Source: Micractinium sp. NFX-FRZ
Lineage: Eukaryota; Chlorophyta; Trebouxiophyceae; Chlorellales; Chlorellaceae
Direction: 5' to 3'
Length of the DNA stretch: 64,000 nt
Assembly (NCBI GenBank): GCA_029339195.1
Contig: JAPTJF010000118.1
Coordinates: 62,001 to 126,000 of the forward strand
Below are positions 34,801 to 45,313 of this stretch, one piece after another; positions within the stretch are counted from its first letter, which is position 1; each line of letters opens with the position of its first letter. The notes under the pieces are model-generated. The model was not told the DNA's origin, ran no database searches, and worked only from the letters and a program-made list of their open reading frames with translations. A program made the position numbers and the translations under genes.

Positions 34801-37480
34801 ATGGCGGCTCTCCTGCTCCCCTCCTTGCGCTCCGCGCTTGCAAGCCCCTCATGCATGGGCATGCTGGGAGGCGCCGCCTGGCACCTCCTCTCGGGGCCCC
34901 TGGCAGCACCAGCTGGCGGCGTGCTGCAGGCGGCCGCCTTCAGGCAGCAAGCTTCGCTGAGCAGCAGCGCGCCAGCGAGCAGCAGCGCTCAAGCCCCACG
35001 AGTGGCAGACTTGATAGACCTCCACAGCGGGCCGTTTGGCAGCCCAGAGCAGCAGGCATCCCCGCTGCGCGTGCTTGAGCCAGGGCTGAGGTGAGCGCCT
35101 GCCGCCGGCGGGGCCCGGCTGGCAGCGCGGTCGGGGCGTCTCTGTTGTGGGGTTGAATGATGAAGAGGCAAGCAGCATGCTGCAGGCACTGGGATCGCCG
35201 TTCTACGCGTCTATTGCTCTGCTTCTTGTCCAACCTTGAACTTGGACCTGCGCTCCTGCCGCGCCTCGCAGGAATTTTGGAGGCGCGCCTGCTTTCTTCG
35301 GGCAGGTGTCCACAATCAAGTGCCATGAGAGCAACGTTCATGTGAGACCATGTGCTGTGTGTGGGAGGGTCTGGGCAGCCAGCCAGGTGGCCAGCAGCGC
35401 AACGTAGCTGCCTTGCAGCCTGCAGCAGGGGTTGGTGCACCCATTTTGCAAGTACGTGAATGCCTTCCCCCACGCTCTGGAGGGTTGTAGCACACAAAAC
35501 CCATCAGTCCACCACCTCCTGATGCTGTTCCCATCCCAGCCTGGCACAACAACCATGCTCCCACCTCAGCTCTCTCTCTTGCGCTTTCCCACAAGCCCGC
35601 CAACCGCCCCCGCACCACCCCGCCCTTCACAACACTCGCCCGCTGCTGCCGTGTGCTTGCGCAGGTGCATGCGGCCGTCAAGGAGGATGGGCAGGGGCGG
35701 GTGCTGGTGATTGACAATGGGGCCTCCATGAAGGCTGCTGTGCTGGGAGACATCCTCACACATCTGGCAGCCAAGCATGGTGGGTAGGTGGGGGGCTTTG
35801 TATAGAGTGATACACTTTCTGGGATGAAAGCTGCTGGAGGTTCAGTGAAGTAGTGCACAGTGGTGGGAGACAAACCTGGCAAGCATGTTGGGTGGGTGGT
35901 GGGTGGGAGGAGAGGGTGGGCACATGCGTTTGAGAGCGGGAGAGCGCAAGGTGCCAGAGGTTTGGCGCTTAGGTTGTTGCTGAGAGACATCCTGACAATA
36001 CCGGGCTGGGTGGGGGGCTTTTGGATCATTTAATGAGGGTGAAGCTGCTGGGGGTTCAGTCCATAATGTTGGGAGACAGCGGGACGCACGTTGGACGCAA
36101 GCGCCTGGGTAGGGGGCCTGTAATTTACACTGTGTGGGGTGGGGGGTTTGATACACACTGTCACAGAGTGTCATGTGGAGAGCTAAGCGCGAGTGGGCAG
36201 AGTGCGGGCACTCCCTCCCCGTCGTTTGCTTTGCTGCCACACAATGTGGCAGGGCCATGTAGGCAGCTGCATGCCTGCCTGCCTGGCGGCACCCACTGGC
36301 ATGCACCCCGCTGCGGCCCTGCAACCCCCGCTGCTGCCCTCTGCCCCGGCCTGTGCAGGCTGGGCGGGCATCGTGGTCAACGGCTGCATCCGTGACGCCG
36401 CAACTGTGCGCGAGTGAGTGCCCTGTGCAAGCAAACCGATTCACCCCCGCTGCCAGCTGTTGACGGCAGCCGTAGCCCCGGCTGTTTGCGCCAGCTATGG
36501 CGGATTGGCGCTGCGTTGCCTTCGCAGCACACATTCCTGGGGCTCAGGGGTCTGCTGGGCTCCACCACTGACCATAGGCCTCCAGCCACTGGCTTTTGAG
36601 TCCCCCAAATTGGGAATTTGGCGCTTGAGTTCCCCAAATTTGGTACTGCCTTGCGCACACAACCTTCGTGGCCCCTCTCCGCCCTGCCTTCCCTCTGCTT
36701 CCTCCTCCCCTCTACTGCCGTTGTTTGCTGCACCCCCACCGGCTTGCAGGCCTCTGGGGCGCAACCCTCGCAAACGCCTGGGAAGCGATGCTGCCCTGCC
36801 CTCACTCCCTCCTGCCCCCCACATCCCCTCTTCCCCCCGCTGCAGCATCCCCATTGGGTTGAAGGCCCTGGGCCTGAACCCCCTGAAGCCTGGGAAGGGG
36901 GAGCCCGGGCTGCGGGATGCTCCGGTGGTGGTGGCCGGCGTCTCCATCGCGCCCGGCGACTGGCTGTATGCTGACGAGGGTGAGCGGGGGCCGGCAGCGA
37001 GGGGTCGCCGGATGGGGCCCTGCCGCGGGAATTGACACATGGGCACTGCTTCCCTCAACGGATGAGGAAGCGACAGGGGGGCAGCAGTGGGGTGTAGATG
37101 GCAGCAGCAGCAGGCGGGGCTCTGCTCTCGGCTGGTGTGGCTGGAACGGCGGGCAGCAGCATGCTTCGTGAGAGCGGCAGGCTGCAAGCGGCCTGCAGCG
37201 CCACAGTTGCCCCAACCACCGCAGCGCATGCACGGCTCTGCCCCTGCCCCTTTTGTTTTTAAACAGACTGCGTCGTAATGCCATTCAAAGAAGCTCAAGC
37301 ATCCTGCTGTTGCACCAAGCAGTGCCGAGTGATGCCTCCCCCACAAATGCATCCCCCCCACCCCCCTCTGTCCCTACCGCTGCCGCCGCAGACGGCATCC
37401 TGGTCTCTCCTGAGCCCCTCGAGCTGCCCGATGCCGAGCAGCTGCAGCAGCTGCAGCAGGCGTACCGCAGCGGCAATTGA
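34801..37480 (+). CDS. RraA-like / HMG aldolase-family protein (6 exons, 250 aa)
   Basis: Exons 34801-35090, 35272-35341, 35665-35779, 36359-36413, 36846-36979, 37392-37480 (sum divisible by 3). The RraA/HMG-CHA aldolase fold is shown by FFGQVSTIKCHESN, GRVLVIDNGASMKAAVLGD, WAGIVVNGCIRD, RDIPIGLKALGLNP and GVSIAPGDWLYADEDGILVS. Members are either class II pyruvate aldolases, with a metal bound near the Gly-Cys-Ile-Arg-Asp loop, or, in bacteria, inhibitors of RNase E. Arg and Asp of CIRD, which in aldolases contact substrate and metal, are present. The first about 70 residues are Ala/Ser-rich with Arg, suggesting an organelle transit peptide (inference). Whether it is an enzyme or an RNase regulator cannot be decided from sequence. 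Confidence 0.88.
35740..36120 (+). repeat. Exon 3 end of the RraA-like gene echoed about three times in intron 3
   Basis: The real edge (GCTGGGAGACATCCTCACAC at about 35740, then donor GTGGGTAGG) has related segments near 35862, 35975 (GAGAGACATCCTGACAATAC) and 36066 (GTTGGGAGACAGCGGGACGC). Each is followed by a GGGTAGG/GGGTGGGG tract. AAGCTGCTGG(A/G)GGTTCAGT recurs at about 35828 and 36042. Confidence 0.7.
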
Positions 37481-39286
37481 GCCGTGCCGCGCCACGTCAG
37501 CATGGCATGCCAGCTGGCCACCTCTCCGTGGCAGCATACCAGTGAGAGGGCAGCTGCAGCAGTGGCCCACCGCAGCAGCAAGTGAGTTCCCAGCATGGCA
37601 GCATACCAGTGATTCACAACACAAACCAGCGCCCCACCCCACCACATTCCTTCCCTGTCAAGTCTCCACCATACCGAGATCACCACCCAATGGCACTGTG
37701 CACTTTTGTTCGCCTCTCTCCTATTGACTTCATGCCGCTCCCATTCACATCTTGGGCTTCACAGCCCCACTCTCTATTGCCCACCCTAGCAGCCCATCGC
37801 TTTGCGCACTGCCAACTTCCTTTCCTGCTCTCCCTTCTCAGGCGCAGTGCCCCTTTGTCACATGCCGACTGCCGTCGCGGTACAGTGCTGCTTGTGGATG
37901 CCCGCGCCACACTGCCAATTGCCTAAGCTTGCAGCAACAAGGGCCGGTGTGCCGGCGAATCCTGCGCCTGCAGCAGCGGCATTCTGTACCAGGGGTAGAG
38001 TACGCTGGGGCTGGGCACTGTCACAGTACTCTGCCTGTGCAACGACCCATTGGCACGGCAAGGCAAGCCAGCTGCTTGCAGCACAGGCCTTGGTGGATGG
38101 CTGCCCCAGGGCACCGCTTGCCCTTGATGCTGTGCCCCTCAGAAAGGCGTCCTGCACGCGGCCCTTGCCCCGATTGCTGATGGATGCAAGCCGGCCGCAG
38201 GCGCCGCCGCTCTGGCACGCGCTTCGCGCTAGCGCTCAATTACACGTCAGCAGGGCAAAGAATGGTGATGGTGGCGAGGTCGATAAAACAAGTGGGTTGT
38301 TGGTTGGCGCGTAATGAGCGGAGGAAAGAAAGCAGATGCAGCAGCATCACATCAGTGTGGGTAGGGGGGCGGGAATGAAGGAAAAAAAGGGAAAACGGGG
38401 TGGGGAGAAAAGAACACGCGGCCTCGCGTGGCGCTGCCCGCAAGGGGGTGCGGTAAGACGAAGCGGGCGCACAGTCTATCATTGTTCAGTCGGGGGCATA
38501 CGGGGGGTTCGTGCTGGAGGAGCGGCAGCAGCGCCGCTGCAAAGCGAATGGCAGGGGGGAGAGAGGAGAGCAGACATACACGCATGACAGTGAGAGGGTA
38601 GCGAGAGGGGGTAAAGCGGGGGTTAGGAAGGAAGGGCGCGGTCAGATCTGAATGAGAGGGCGCGAGCCGCAGCGGGCGGCCAGCCCTCGCAGAAATCAGC
38701 GCTTTTGGTGCGCGGATGTGTGCAACTTGCGGGTTGCGGAAAGGCGGGGGTGCGGCCGGGGGCAAGAGGGGGCCGCCAGGCACAGATGGCACAGCAGGAC
38801 GGATAGGAAGGGGGGCACATTCAAGGGGGGTGCTGGTGTGGGCGGGGGGGTGGGGGGGAGGGGGGCATGGCAATGGCTTGTGATGGGGACCCAACAGTGG
38901 TTGTAGACGGGAAGGGAGCGGCGTTGGTGTGGTATGCAGTGGGGGGGCAAGCGGAGGACAGAGCGGGGTACCCGTGCCCCATGCCGCCGCCGCAGCAAGG
39001 AAGCGTAGTGAGTGCGAGAGTGAAAGCAAGGGGGGGAGGAGAAGCGGGGTGCAGCAGCCAGCGCGGGCGGTGGTGGACAGCAGCGTGCTCACGCAGCCAC
39101 TGCCGCGCCTCTACAGTCGTCTGCCGAGCATCAGTCCATTAAGCTGCAGCTGTGCCAGCACGCGCCGGCAGTGCACGCAGTGTGCCGGCCCTGACGTGGA
39201 CGCATCGACTGGCACAGGCCTTGGCGGCAGCGAGCCGAACAGGGCAGCGCCTGTTCAGCGCACTCGGCCCTCAGAAGATCAGAAGA
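37481..39286. other. 1.8 kb convergent intergenic region
   Basis: Tail-to-tail spacer between the RraA-like gene (+) and the PPR-like gene (-). No convincing coding exon was found. Long open frames on the minus strand here are Pro/Leu/Ser-rich and look like translation of GC-rich non-coding DNA. Confidence 0.55.
38240..38244 (-). terminator. Possible TGTAA poly(A) signal of the PPR-like gene
   Basis: The nearest minus-strand TGTAA seen, but about 1 kb past the stop, so the assignment is weak. Confidence 0.2.
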
Positions 39287-41555
39287 TCAGAAGCCGCGAG
39301 CTGCTGCTGCTGCGGCACCACCCATCATCGCCTGCTGGTGCGCGGCTGCGGCGGCGGGGTGCGCGGCGGCTGCTGCGGCGGCAGAGGGGCTGGTGGGCGC
39401 CTGCATCGTCAGCCCCTTGTGCCGGTTCTGGTCGAGGTACAGCTTGGTGCCGTCACGCACCCGCACGCCGTTCTGCTCAAACTCGCTGATGGTGAGCTGC
39501 ATGGGGCACGGGGTGTGGGGGACGGGTGGCCGGGGGGCAGGTGAGCGCACCAGCCCAGCGTAGTGCAACACGGCTGCCGCAGCAAAGCCTGGCACGCCCC
39601 AGGCTGGCATGCAAGCCGAGGCGGCCGTGGTTCACAGACCTCTACTCCAAGATGTGGCACCCCTTCCTCTCCTGGCAACTGATCTCATGCCACACCCTCG
39701 CTTCTTGGCCCCCTCCGCACTAGCAGAACACTAGCAGAGCACCAGCGAGCACGGGCAGCTTGGAAGCACGAGCACGCCCTGGCAAGCACTACCACCACCC
39801 CAAGAGGGGCGCACCTCTGCCAGGTCGGGGCGCCCGTGGTCGACGCACCCCTTGACCAGGATGTAGCAGGTCTCGGGGCCGGGGCGCCGCCCGTGGCCGC
39901 GCATGAACTCAAACACCTCAAACATCTGCTGCAGCGCGCCCTGCGGGGTGGGACGGAAGGGGTGGGGGGAACACACGGAAATTGTATATGAGGGAAGGCA
40001 CCTCAAAAATTTGCTGCAGCGCGCCCTGCGGGCTGGGAAATGACTGCGAGGTGAACACATACACAGGTTACGTTGCATCACATGGGAACGGCGTGCATGT
40101 GGGCCGCTAAGCTCCAACCACCTCCACCTGTGAGCAACTCGAACACAGTTGCTCCCCCCCGACATGGCCCAGCATTGGTGCCAGCTGTGAGCACCCACCT
40201 GCTTGGAGTAGTAGATCATGAGCGGGTGGAACTCCTTGTACGAGTCGTGGCTCAGCCCAAACTCGGAGGCGTGGCGCAGGGCCTTCTGGGCCACCTCGGG
40301 GGCGCCCACGTTCAGCGCTTGCTGCAGGGGGCAGCAGAGGGAAGCAGCGGGGGAGGGGTGGGCAGTGGTGGGTGCCGGTGCGCTGTGCTGCGCCGACAGG
40401 GCGGGGTGTGGCACAGCTGCGGCTGGCGCTGGCTGCCTGCAGGAACCCTGTTGTGATTGATCATTATTTTGATTGATGATGAATTGATCATGCTTGCCTG
40501 CCTGCTTGCATGCTGGACTCATGCGGATCAGGAGCTGCCCCCTGCTTGTGTGCTGCTTCTCTGCACTGTGACCATCCACAGCCTCACACAAGCTATCATG
40601 CGCGCAGCACACTGTTCACGCTCGCTCACGTGGATCAGGATCTGCGAGGTCTTGTGGCTGAAGGGCTTGTGCTGCTGCAGCTCGCCGCGCGCCAGGTAGT
40701 TCAGGCGGGTCAGCTTGAGGGCCTTGTCCAGGTCATCGGGGGTCTGGCAGCGGCGGTACAGCAGCTGCAGGTGCCGCTGCTCTGCACGGGGGGGGCAGGC
40801 GGGAGAGGGGAGGGCCAGCTGTGGGGGCGGGACTTCCGGGTGCGCAATTGTGGGCCGCGGCACGCGTGGCTGGTGAGTGGTGCAAAGTTTTGAACTTTTG
40901 AGTTCAGCTTCTTGTCTGAGACAGAGCCAGTGTCAATACAAGGTGCACTGACCCTGACAGGGGGCGAGCGCACTGCACTGCCCGACAAAGCTGCACGCAA
41001 ACAACAACCGCCCCGTGGGATACCGCTGGGCGGCTGCTGCTGCTTGCTGGGTGCTCACTGATGGGGCCGGACTGCTGGATCTGGTGCACCAGGATCTTGA
41101 CCGCATCCTGAGCGCTGACAGAAGGGTTGTCGTACCACTCGGCCGAAGGCGGGGCAGCCGCCTCTGCAAGTGTTGAGGAAATGCAAGGTGGGCGGCGAGC
41201 GGTGAGGGCAGCGGCGGCGGCGCAGCTTGCACGCACGCAAGTGCTCGGGGACTGAGGCCTGGCAAAGGCCCGGCCGCCTGGAGCGAGCCTGGAGGCTGCC
41301 AGGGTCCCTGAGCATGCGAGGGAGAGGGCAGGCTGGGCCCTCATAACAGCAAAGCCGGGCGGCGGCTGGCGGGCGCCCGCGCCTAGCAGCGGCCACTTCT
41401 AGCGCGCCGCGAACCCAACCCAACGCACCGCGTGTGACCTCGGCCGCCGCCGCAGCAGAGTAGTGCTGCACCGACAGCACATTATGGCTCATGCGCCATA
41501 TGTTCTGAGCCTCCAGGCGGCGCAGGAGCGCCAGCAGCGGCGTCTGCTGCAGCAT
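39287..41555 (-). CDS. PPR/TPR-like helical protein, probably organellar (6 exons, 280 aa)
   Basis: Exons: 41555-41429, 41163-41059, 40781-40630, 40321-40199, 39940-39815, 39496-39287 (sum divisible by 3). The N-terminus is Arg/Leu-rich (MLQQTPLLALLRRLEAQN), compatible with a mitochondrial presequence. It is followed by a conserved block (AQDAVKILVHQIQQSGPIS), a helical hairpin region (RHLQLLYRRCQTPDDLDKAL) and PPR-like pairs of helices (GAPEVAQKALRHASEFGLS, GALQQMFEVFEFMRGHGRRP, ETCYILVKGCVDHGRPDLAE). The Ala/His-rich tail is low complexity. It resembles plant mitochondrial proteins with short PPR/TPR arrays, some of which are mitoribosome-associated, but no specific orthologue can be named with confidence. 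Confidence 0.7.
39996..40037 (-). repeat. Acceptor-edge echo in PPR-like intron 4
   Basis: The minus-strand start of exon 5 (GGCGCGCTGCAGCAGATGTT, real at 39940) has a copy about 85 bp upstream (GGCGCGCTGCAGCAAATTTT) preceded by CCGCAG. Confidence 0.88.
40517..40545 (-). repeat. Donor-edge echo in PPR-like intron 3
   Basis: The minus-strand exon 3 end CAGATCCTGATCCAC then GTGAGC has a copy about 105 bp into the intron, CAGCTCCTGATCCGC then ATGAGT. The donor GT is lost in the copy. Confidence 0.65.
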
Positions 41556-42144
41556 AGTGGCGACCGGCTAGCGATCAGGTGGTGGGTGGGGCGGGAGGAC
41601 GCCGGAAGGGCGGGCTGGCAAGCGCCGCGAGGGGTAGAGCGGAAAATAGAGTAAGCGGGAGTGAGTGGGGCGGCGAGGCGCGCGGGAAGGCGAGCGACGG
41701 CGCTTGAGCTGCGTGAGCGAGCTTGAATTCTTGGATGCTGGGCCCCCGGCAAGGGGGGCTGGGCCAGCGAGAGGACAGCACGTCATACGCAGCAGGGAAA
41801 CCCGGGGACCCGTCCGCCTCCTTCCGCCCGTCCCTCGCCCAACCCGGTCCTTTTGTCAGCTGGAGGAGAGGCGCCAGGGAGATCAGCCAAGGTGTGGAAG
41901 GCCATGCGCGCATGAACATGGTCGTGGGGAGGCGCTGGGGGCTCTGTTGGGCTCCACGGCCCGCCCGGATTGCGCAGCATCGCCGTGGGACGCCATGGCA
42001 GCCAAGCCCCAGGCTGATTGGCGCGCCAGCCGCCCCAGCGGAAGGAGTGCAGCTGCTTTAGGGGTGGGTTCTTAGCCGCCCAGCGCGCACTTGCGCGCAT
42101 TGGGGCCTGAATTGAGGTTGGTGACGCCCCTCGCTGTTTCGTAG
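41556..42144. promoter_or_regulatory. Shared divergent promoter region, PPR-like (-) and NAC beta (+)
   Basis: 589 bp between start codons. TTTCGTAG sits directly before the NAC beta ATG, so a 5' UTR intron ending there is possible. No coding exon is supported. Confidence 0.5.
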
Positions 42145-44318
42145 ATGAACGTGGAGCGCCTCCAGAAGATGGCGGGCGTGGTCCGCACCGGCGGCAAGGG
42201 CACTGTGCGCAGGTGGGCGGCTGTCTTTAGCGGCACGTACCCAGCCGGGGGCTGCAGCCGGGGACACCCCTGACGCTGGCCGGAGGAGTAGAGGCGCAGG
42301 AGCAGCGATGGCAACAGCAGGGCAGAGCCTGCCGGACTGCAGCGGGCGCGGCAGCTGTCGCCTTGGCCGCCGCTGCCAGCCGCCGATGGCAGCGCCGCCA
42401 GCGGTGCAATCCTCGCAGGCACCAACCTTGGTCTCAATTGCCATGCCGAACCCCGCAGAAAGAAGAAGGCCGTGCACAAGACCACCTCCACCGACGACAA
42501 GCGGCTGCAGGTGGGAGCCGGCCGCCAGCAAGCGGCAGCAAGCGGCACGGGAGCCGCCGCAGCAGCGTGGGAGCTGGCAGCGGGTCCTGGGCCCAGGCCG
42601 GGCTCTAGTTTCGTGCCCGCACCGCTCTGGAGAATGGCCTGGCCAAGAGCAGCACGCCTGGTTCCCATATGTGTCAGCAAAGCTCAGCTGTTGGCCAGCT
42701 GCCGCCGCCGCCGCCGCCGCGTGCAATGTGCACTCGCTCACACCACCGCTCCCCGTCCCCTGCTGCCCCCCCCGCCCTCTGTGTATTCCGCCCATCCCGG
42801 CAGGGCACGCTGAAGCGCCTGGGCGTGAACACCATCCCCGGCATTGAGGAGGTGCTGCTGATCAACAGCGACGGCTCCGCGCTGCAGGTGGGTGCTGCTC
42901 AGCTGCTCAATATCAAGTGGGAGGCAATGGGTGGTGTGTTGCATAGGTGCAGCCAAAGGGAAGGCATGTGCTGCCGATTCAATACCGACGGATCGCCGCT
43001 GCAGGAGCGGGTGCTGGGTTGGGTTGGGCAGGGAGGTGCAGCAGGGGCTCCGGGCCGGCAGGGGCAGCGGGTGTGCCCGCGATGCCAACCCTTTGCTTTT
43101 CCTGTGGCATGCATGAAGACTCATGTACACCCCGCCTGCCCGCCCCCCCCCCCCCCCCCCCCCGCAGTTCACCAACCCCAAGGTGCAGGCCTCCATCGCT
43201 GCCAACACCTACGTGGTGTCCGGTGCCAGCCAGCACAAGCGTGAGTGCTGCTGCATAGATTTGGGATTGTCTGTGGCTGAGTGTTTGGCTTTGGTCGGCA
43301 GCGCTGGCCGGCGCCAGCCAGCACGGGCATGAGTGCTCCACATGGGGTGCATGGTGGCAGGCAGTTTTAGGAAGGGGAGTGAGACATGGTGGACGGGCGG
43401 TGGCGGACAGATAGATGCACTAGGGCTGGGCAAGCAGCTGTGAAACTGGCCGTGGATGCAGTTTCAGGCAGGTACAGAGCCAGCAGTGGGGGCCTGCAAC
43501 AGAGAGACGAGGACAGCCAGGCTGCCTGCTGCAACAGCCACAGGCAGCGCTGGCCCGGAGCAGCCTGCAATGCTTACTAGGAGTGTGGTGGAGCCTCGGG
43601 GAAGCTTGCTTGCAGCCCTCTGAATGGGGGCGTCAACGTGAGGCAGGCAGCGTGCTGGTGGCAGGTATTGATGGCAGCAGCAGGCAGAGCAATCGTGCTA
43701 GCGGCGGCAAGATGCGCCGCGGTGTGGCAGCAGCGGCGGCGGCCTGGCCCACCCGCGCTCCACTCCCGCCCTTGATGCATCGTGCCATTCGTTGTTGTTC
43801 AATGTTGAGGCCAAAGACTGTGAGTCTCACTTCCACCATCTGCCTCTCTTTCCTTATTACTCTGCAGGCGCCCAGGACGTGATGGCCTCCATGCTGGCGG
43901 GCATGGGCGGCATGGCGGGCCTGCAGCAGATGATGGGCGGCATGGGCGGCGGCATGCCCTCCTTCAACCCCGAGGGAGCCATGGCTGATGAGCCCGAGGA
44001 CGAGGACGATGACGGTGGGTGGGGTGGGGTGGGGTGGGGTGGGGAGCGGCGGCAGGGCCGTCAAATTCACCTTCTTTCCCAATGTTTAGGGTTGCGGTGG
44101 TGCTGATGAGCCCCGAGGGTTTATGACGGCATTGTTGGGAGTGCAGGGCCGTGCACTTACACAAGGAGAGGCGTGAGCAAGAGTTGTCATTCAGCCAGCA
44201 TGTGTCGGAGCAATTGCAATCCTGAAGTAATGCCACTTGTCTGCCTGTTGCTGGTCCTTCACTCCCCCCCCCTGCAGTCCCCGAGCTCGTGGAGAACTTT
44301 GAGCAGGCGGCGCAGTAA
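42145..44318 (+). CDS. BTF3: Nascent polypeptide-associated complex beta subunit / BTF3 (6 exons, 154 aa)
   Basis: Binds nascent chains at the ribosome exit as a heterodimer with NAC alpha. Exons 42145-42212, 42459-42510, 42804-42887, 43168-43240, 43868-44014, 44278-44318 (sum divisible by 3). The N-terminal ribosome-binding motif RRKKKAVHK and the NAC domain (TLKRLGVNTIPGIEEVLLIN, FTNPKVQASIAANTYVVSG) are highly conserved. After SGASQHK the sequence departs from the family. Instead of the usual leucine-rich helix around LPxIxxQLG, exon 5 encodes a Met/Gly-rich stretch (MASMLAGMGGMAGLQQMMGG). An acidic tail (EPEDEDDD) and VENFEQAAQ follow. No missing exon for the usual segment was seen between 43241 and 43867. 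Confidence 0.95.
42858..43018 (+). repeat. Donor-edge echo of NAC beta exon 3
   Basis: The exon 3 end (INSDGSALQ then GTGGGTGCTG) has a copy about 120 bp downstream reading FNTDGSPLQ, followed by GAGCGGGTGCTGG. Confidence 0.75.
43143..43163 (+). repeat. C21 homopolymer at a 3' splice site
   Basis: 21 consecutive C residues form the polypyrimidine tract directly before GCAG of NAC beta exon 4. Length could be unstable or mis-sequenced. Confidence 0.9.
43218..43340 (+). repeat. Donor-edge echo of NAC beta exon 4
   Basis: GGTGCCAGCCAGCACAAGC then GTGAGTGCTG at the exon 4 end recurs at about 43305-43340 as GGCGCCAGCCAGCACGGGC then ATGAGTGCTC. Confidence 0.85.
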
Positions 44319-45313
44319 GCCGGCGGCCTCACCTACCTACATGAGCCCCGGCCCTGCGGCAGGCCCGCGCCCGCACCACGCCGGCGTGCGTGCGGCGCGT
44401 GCGGCGCGCGCCACCAGCAGCGCAGCAGCAGCCAGCAGCTGGCCGGCACATGGGACGGGCGGGTGGAGCGGGGTGTCCACCCCCGCCACCCGCGCCCGCC
44501 CCCCGGCCTAGAGCACAGAGCCGTGCCGGGCGGATGCCCGGCTACGGCCACAGCAGCAGCAGTCCACACCACTTGCAGCAACCCGCGCCCTCCGCCTCCC
44601 AGGCGGGGCGCGGCCCCCTTTCCATTGTCTGGCCCACGGCTCGCCTGCCACCGACGCCCCACCGGCGGCGGCCGCCGGCCAGCAGCACCAACCCCCCTTG
44701 GCTCGCCTCTGTCTGTTCGTGGACATGCAGCCTGCACGCATGCAGCCAGGAGTTTCTGGCATGTAACGGACACAAAAGCTTCGAGTGAAGTGGATCAAGG
44801 GGCTGTCATATGGGGACGCAGCAAAAGAGGCGCTGCTCTGCACGGCGCGTGCCGCCGCCGCTCTGATGGCAGCAGTGCATGCTTGTACACGCGTCTGAAA
44901 TCTGCCGCGTTCCGCCCATCAAGCGCATTGTTAGTGATAGACACAAGTTTAAAGCAGGGCAAAGGCCAGCAGCTTTGAGCGGCCCGTGCCCACCGACAGT
45001 CCGTGCACCCTCTTTGGCATCGCCGTGGCTATCGAGGGGAACCGTGCTTACGTCTGGCATCAACTGAGGGCCTGCTGCGCGCCTCCGCATCGTGCTTCAT
45101 CGATCAAGCAGCTCAAGCAGGTGACTGCTTGCTGCGCCAATCGCCTTTTCCCTGACAACAGCATTCTGCAAGCTGCTTGACGTGTCAGGCAGCGTTTTGC
45201 GCGCGTGCCTGCCCCATTGGCACCTTGGCCGCCCACCCGCCGCCGCTGCCCCGTGCCCCCTGCCTGTTCCGCTCGCTGCAGCCCGAGTGTGGTACAGCTC
45301 CGGTGCCGCAGCC
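44319..45313. other. Intergenic: NAC beta 3' region and NDC1 upstream region
   Basis: Contains the NAC beta 3' UTR with TGTAA and then the NDC1 promoter. No further gene is supported. Confidence 0.55.
44762..44766 (+). terminator. TGTAA poly(A) signal of NAC beta
   Basis: TGTAA lies 444 bp after the stop at 44318. Confidence 0.6.

Noticed and set aside
38352..39092. 246-codon minus-strand open frame in the convergent spacer
   Set aside because: Pro/Leu/Ser-rich with no recognisable domain or splice context; probably 3' UTR.
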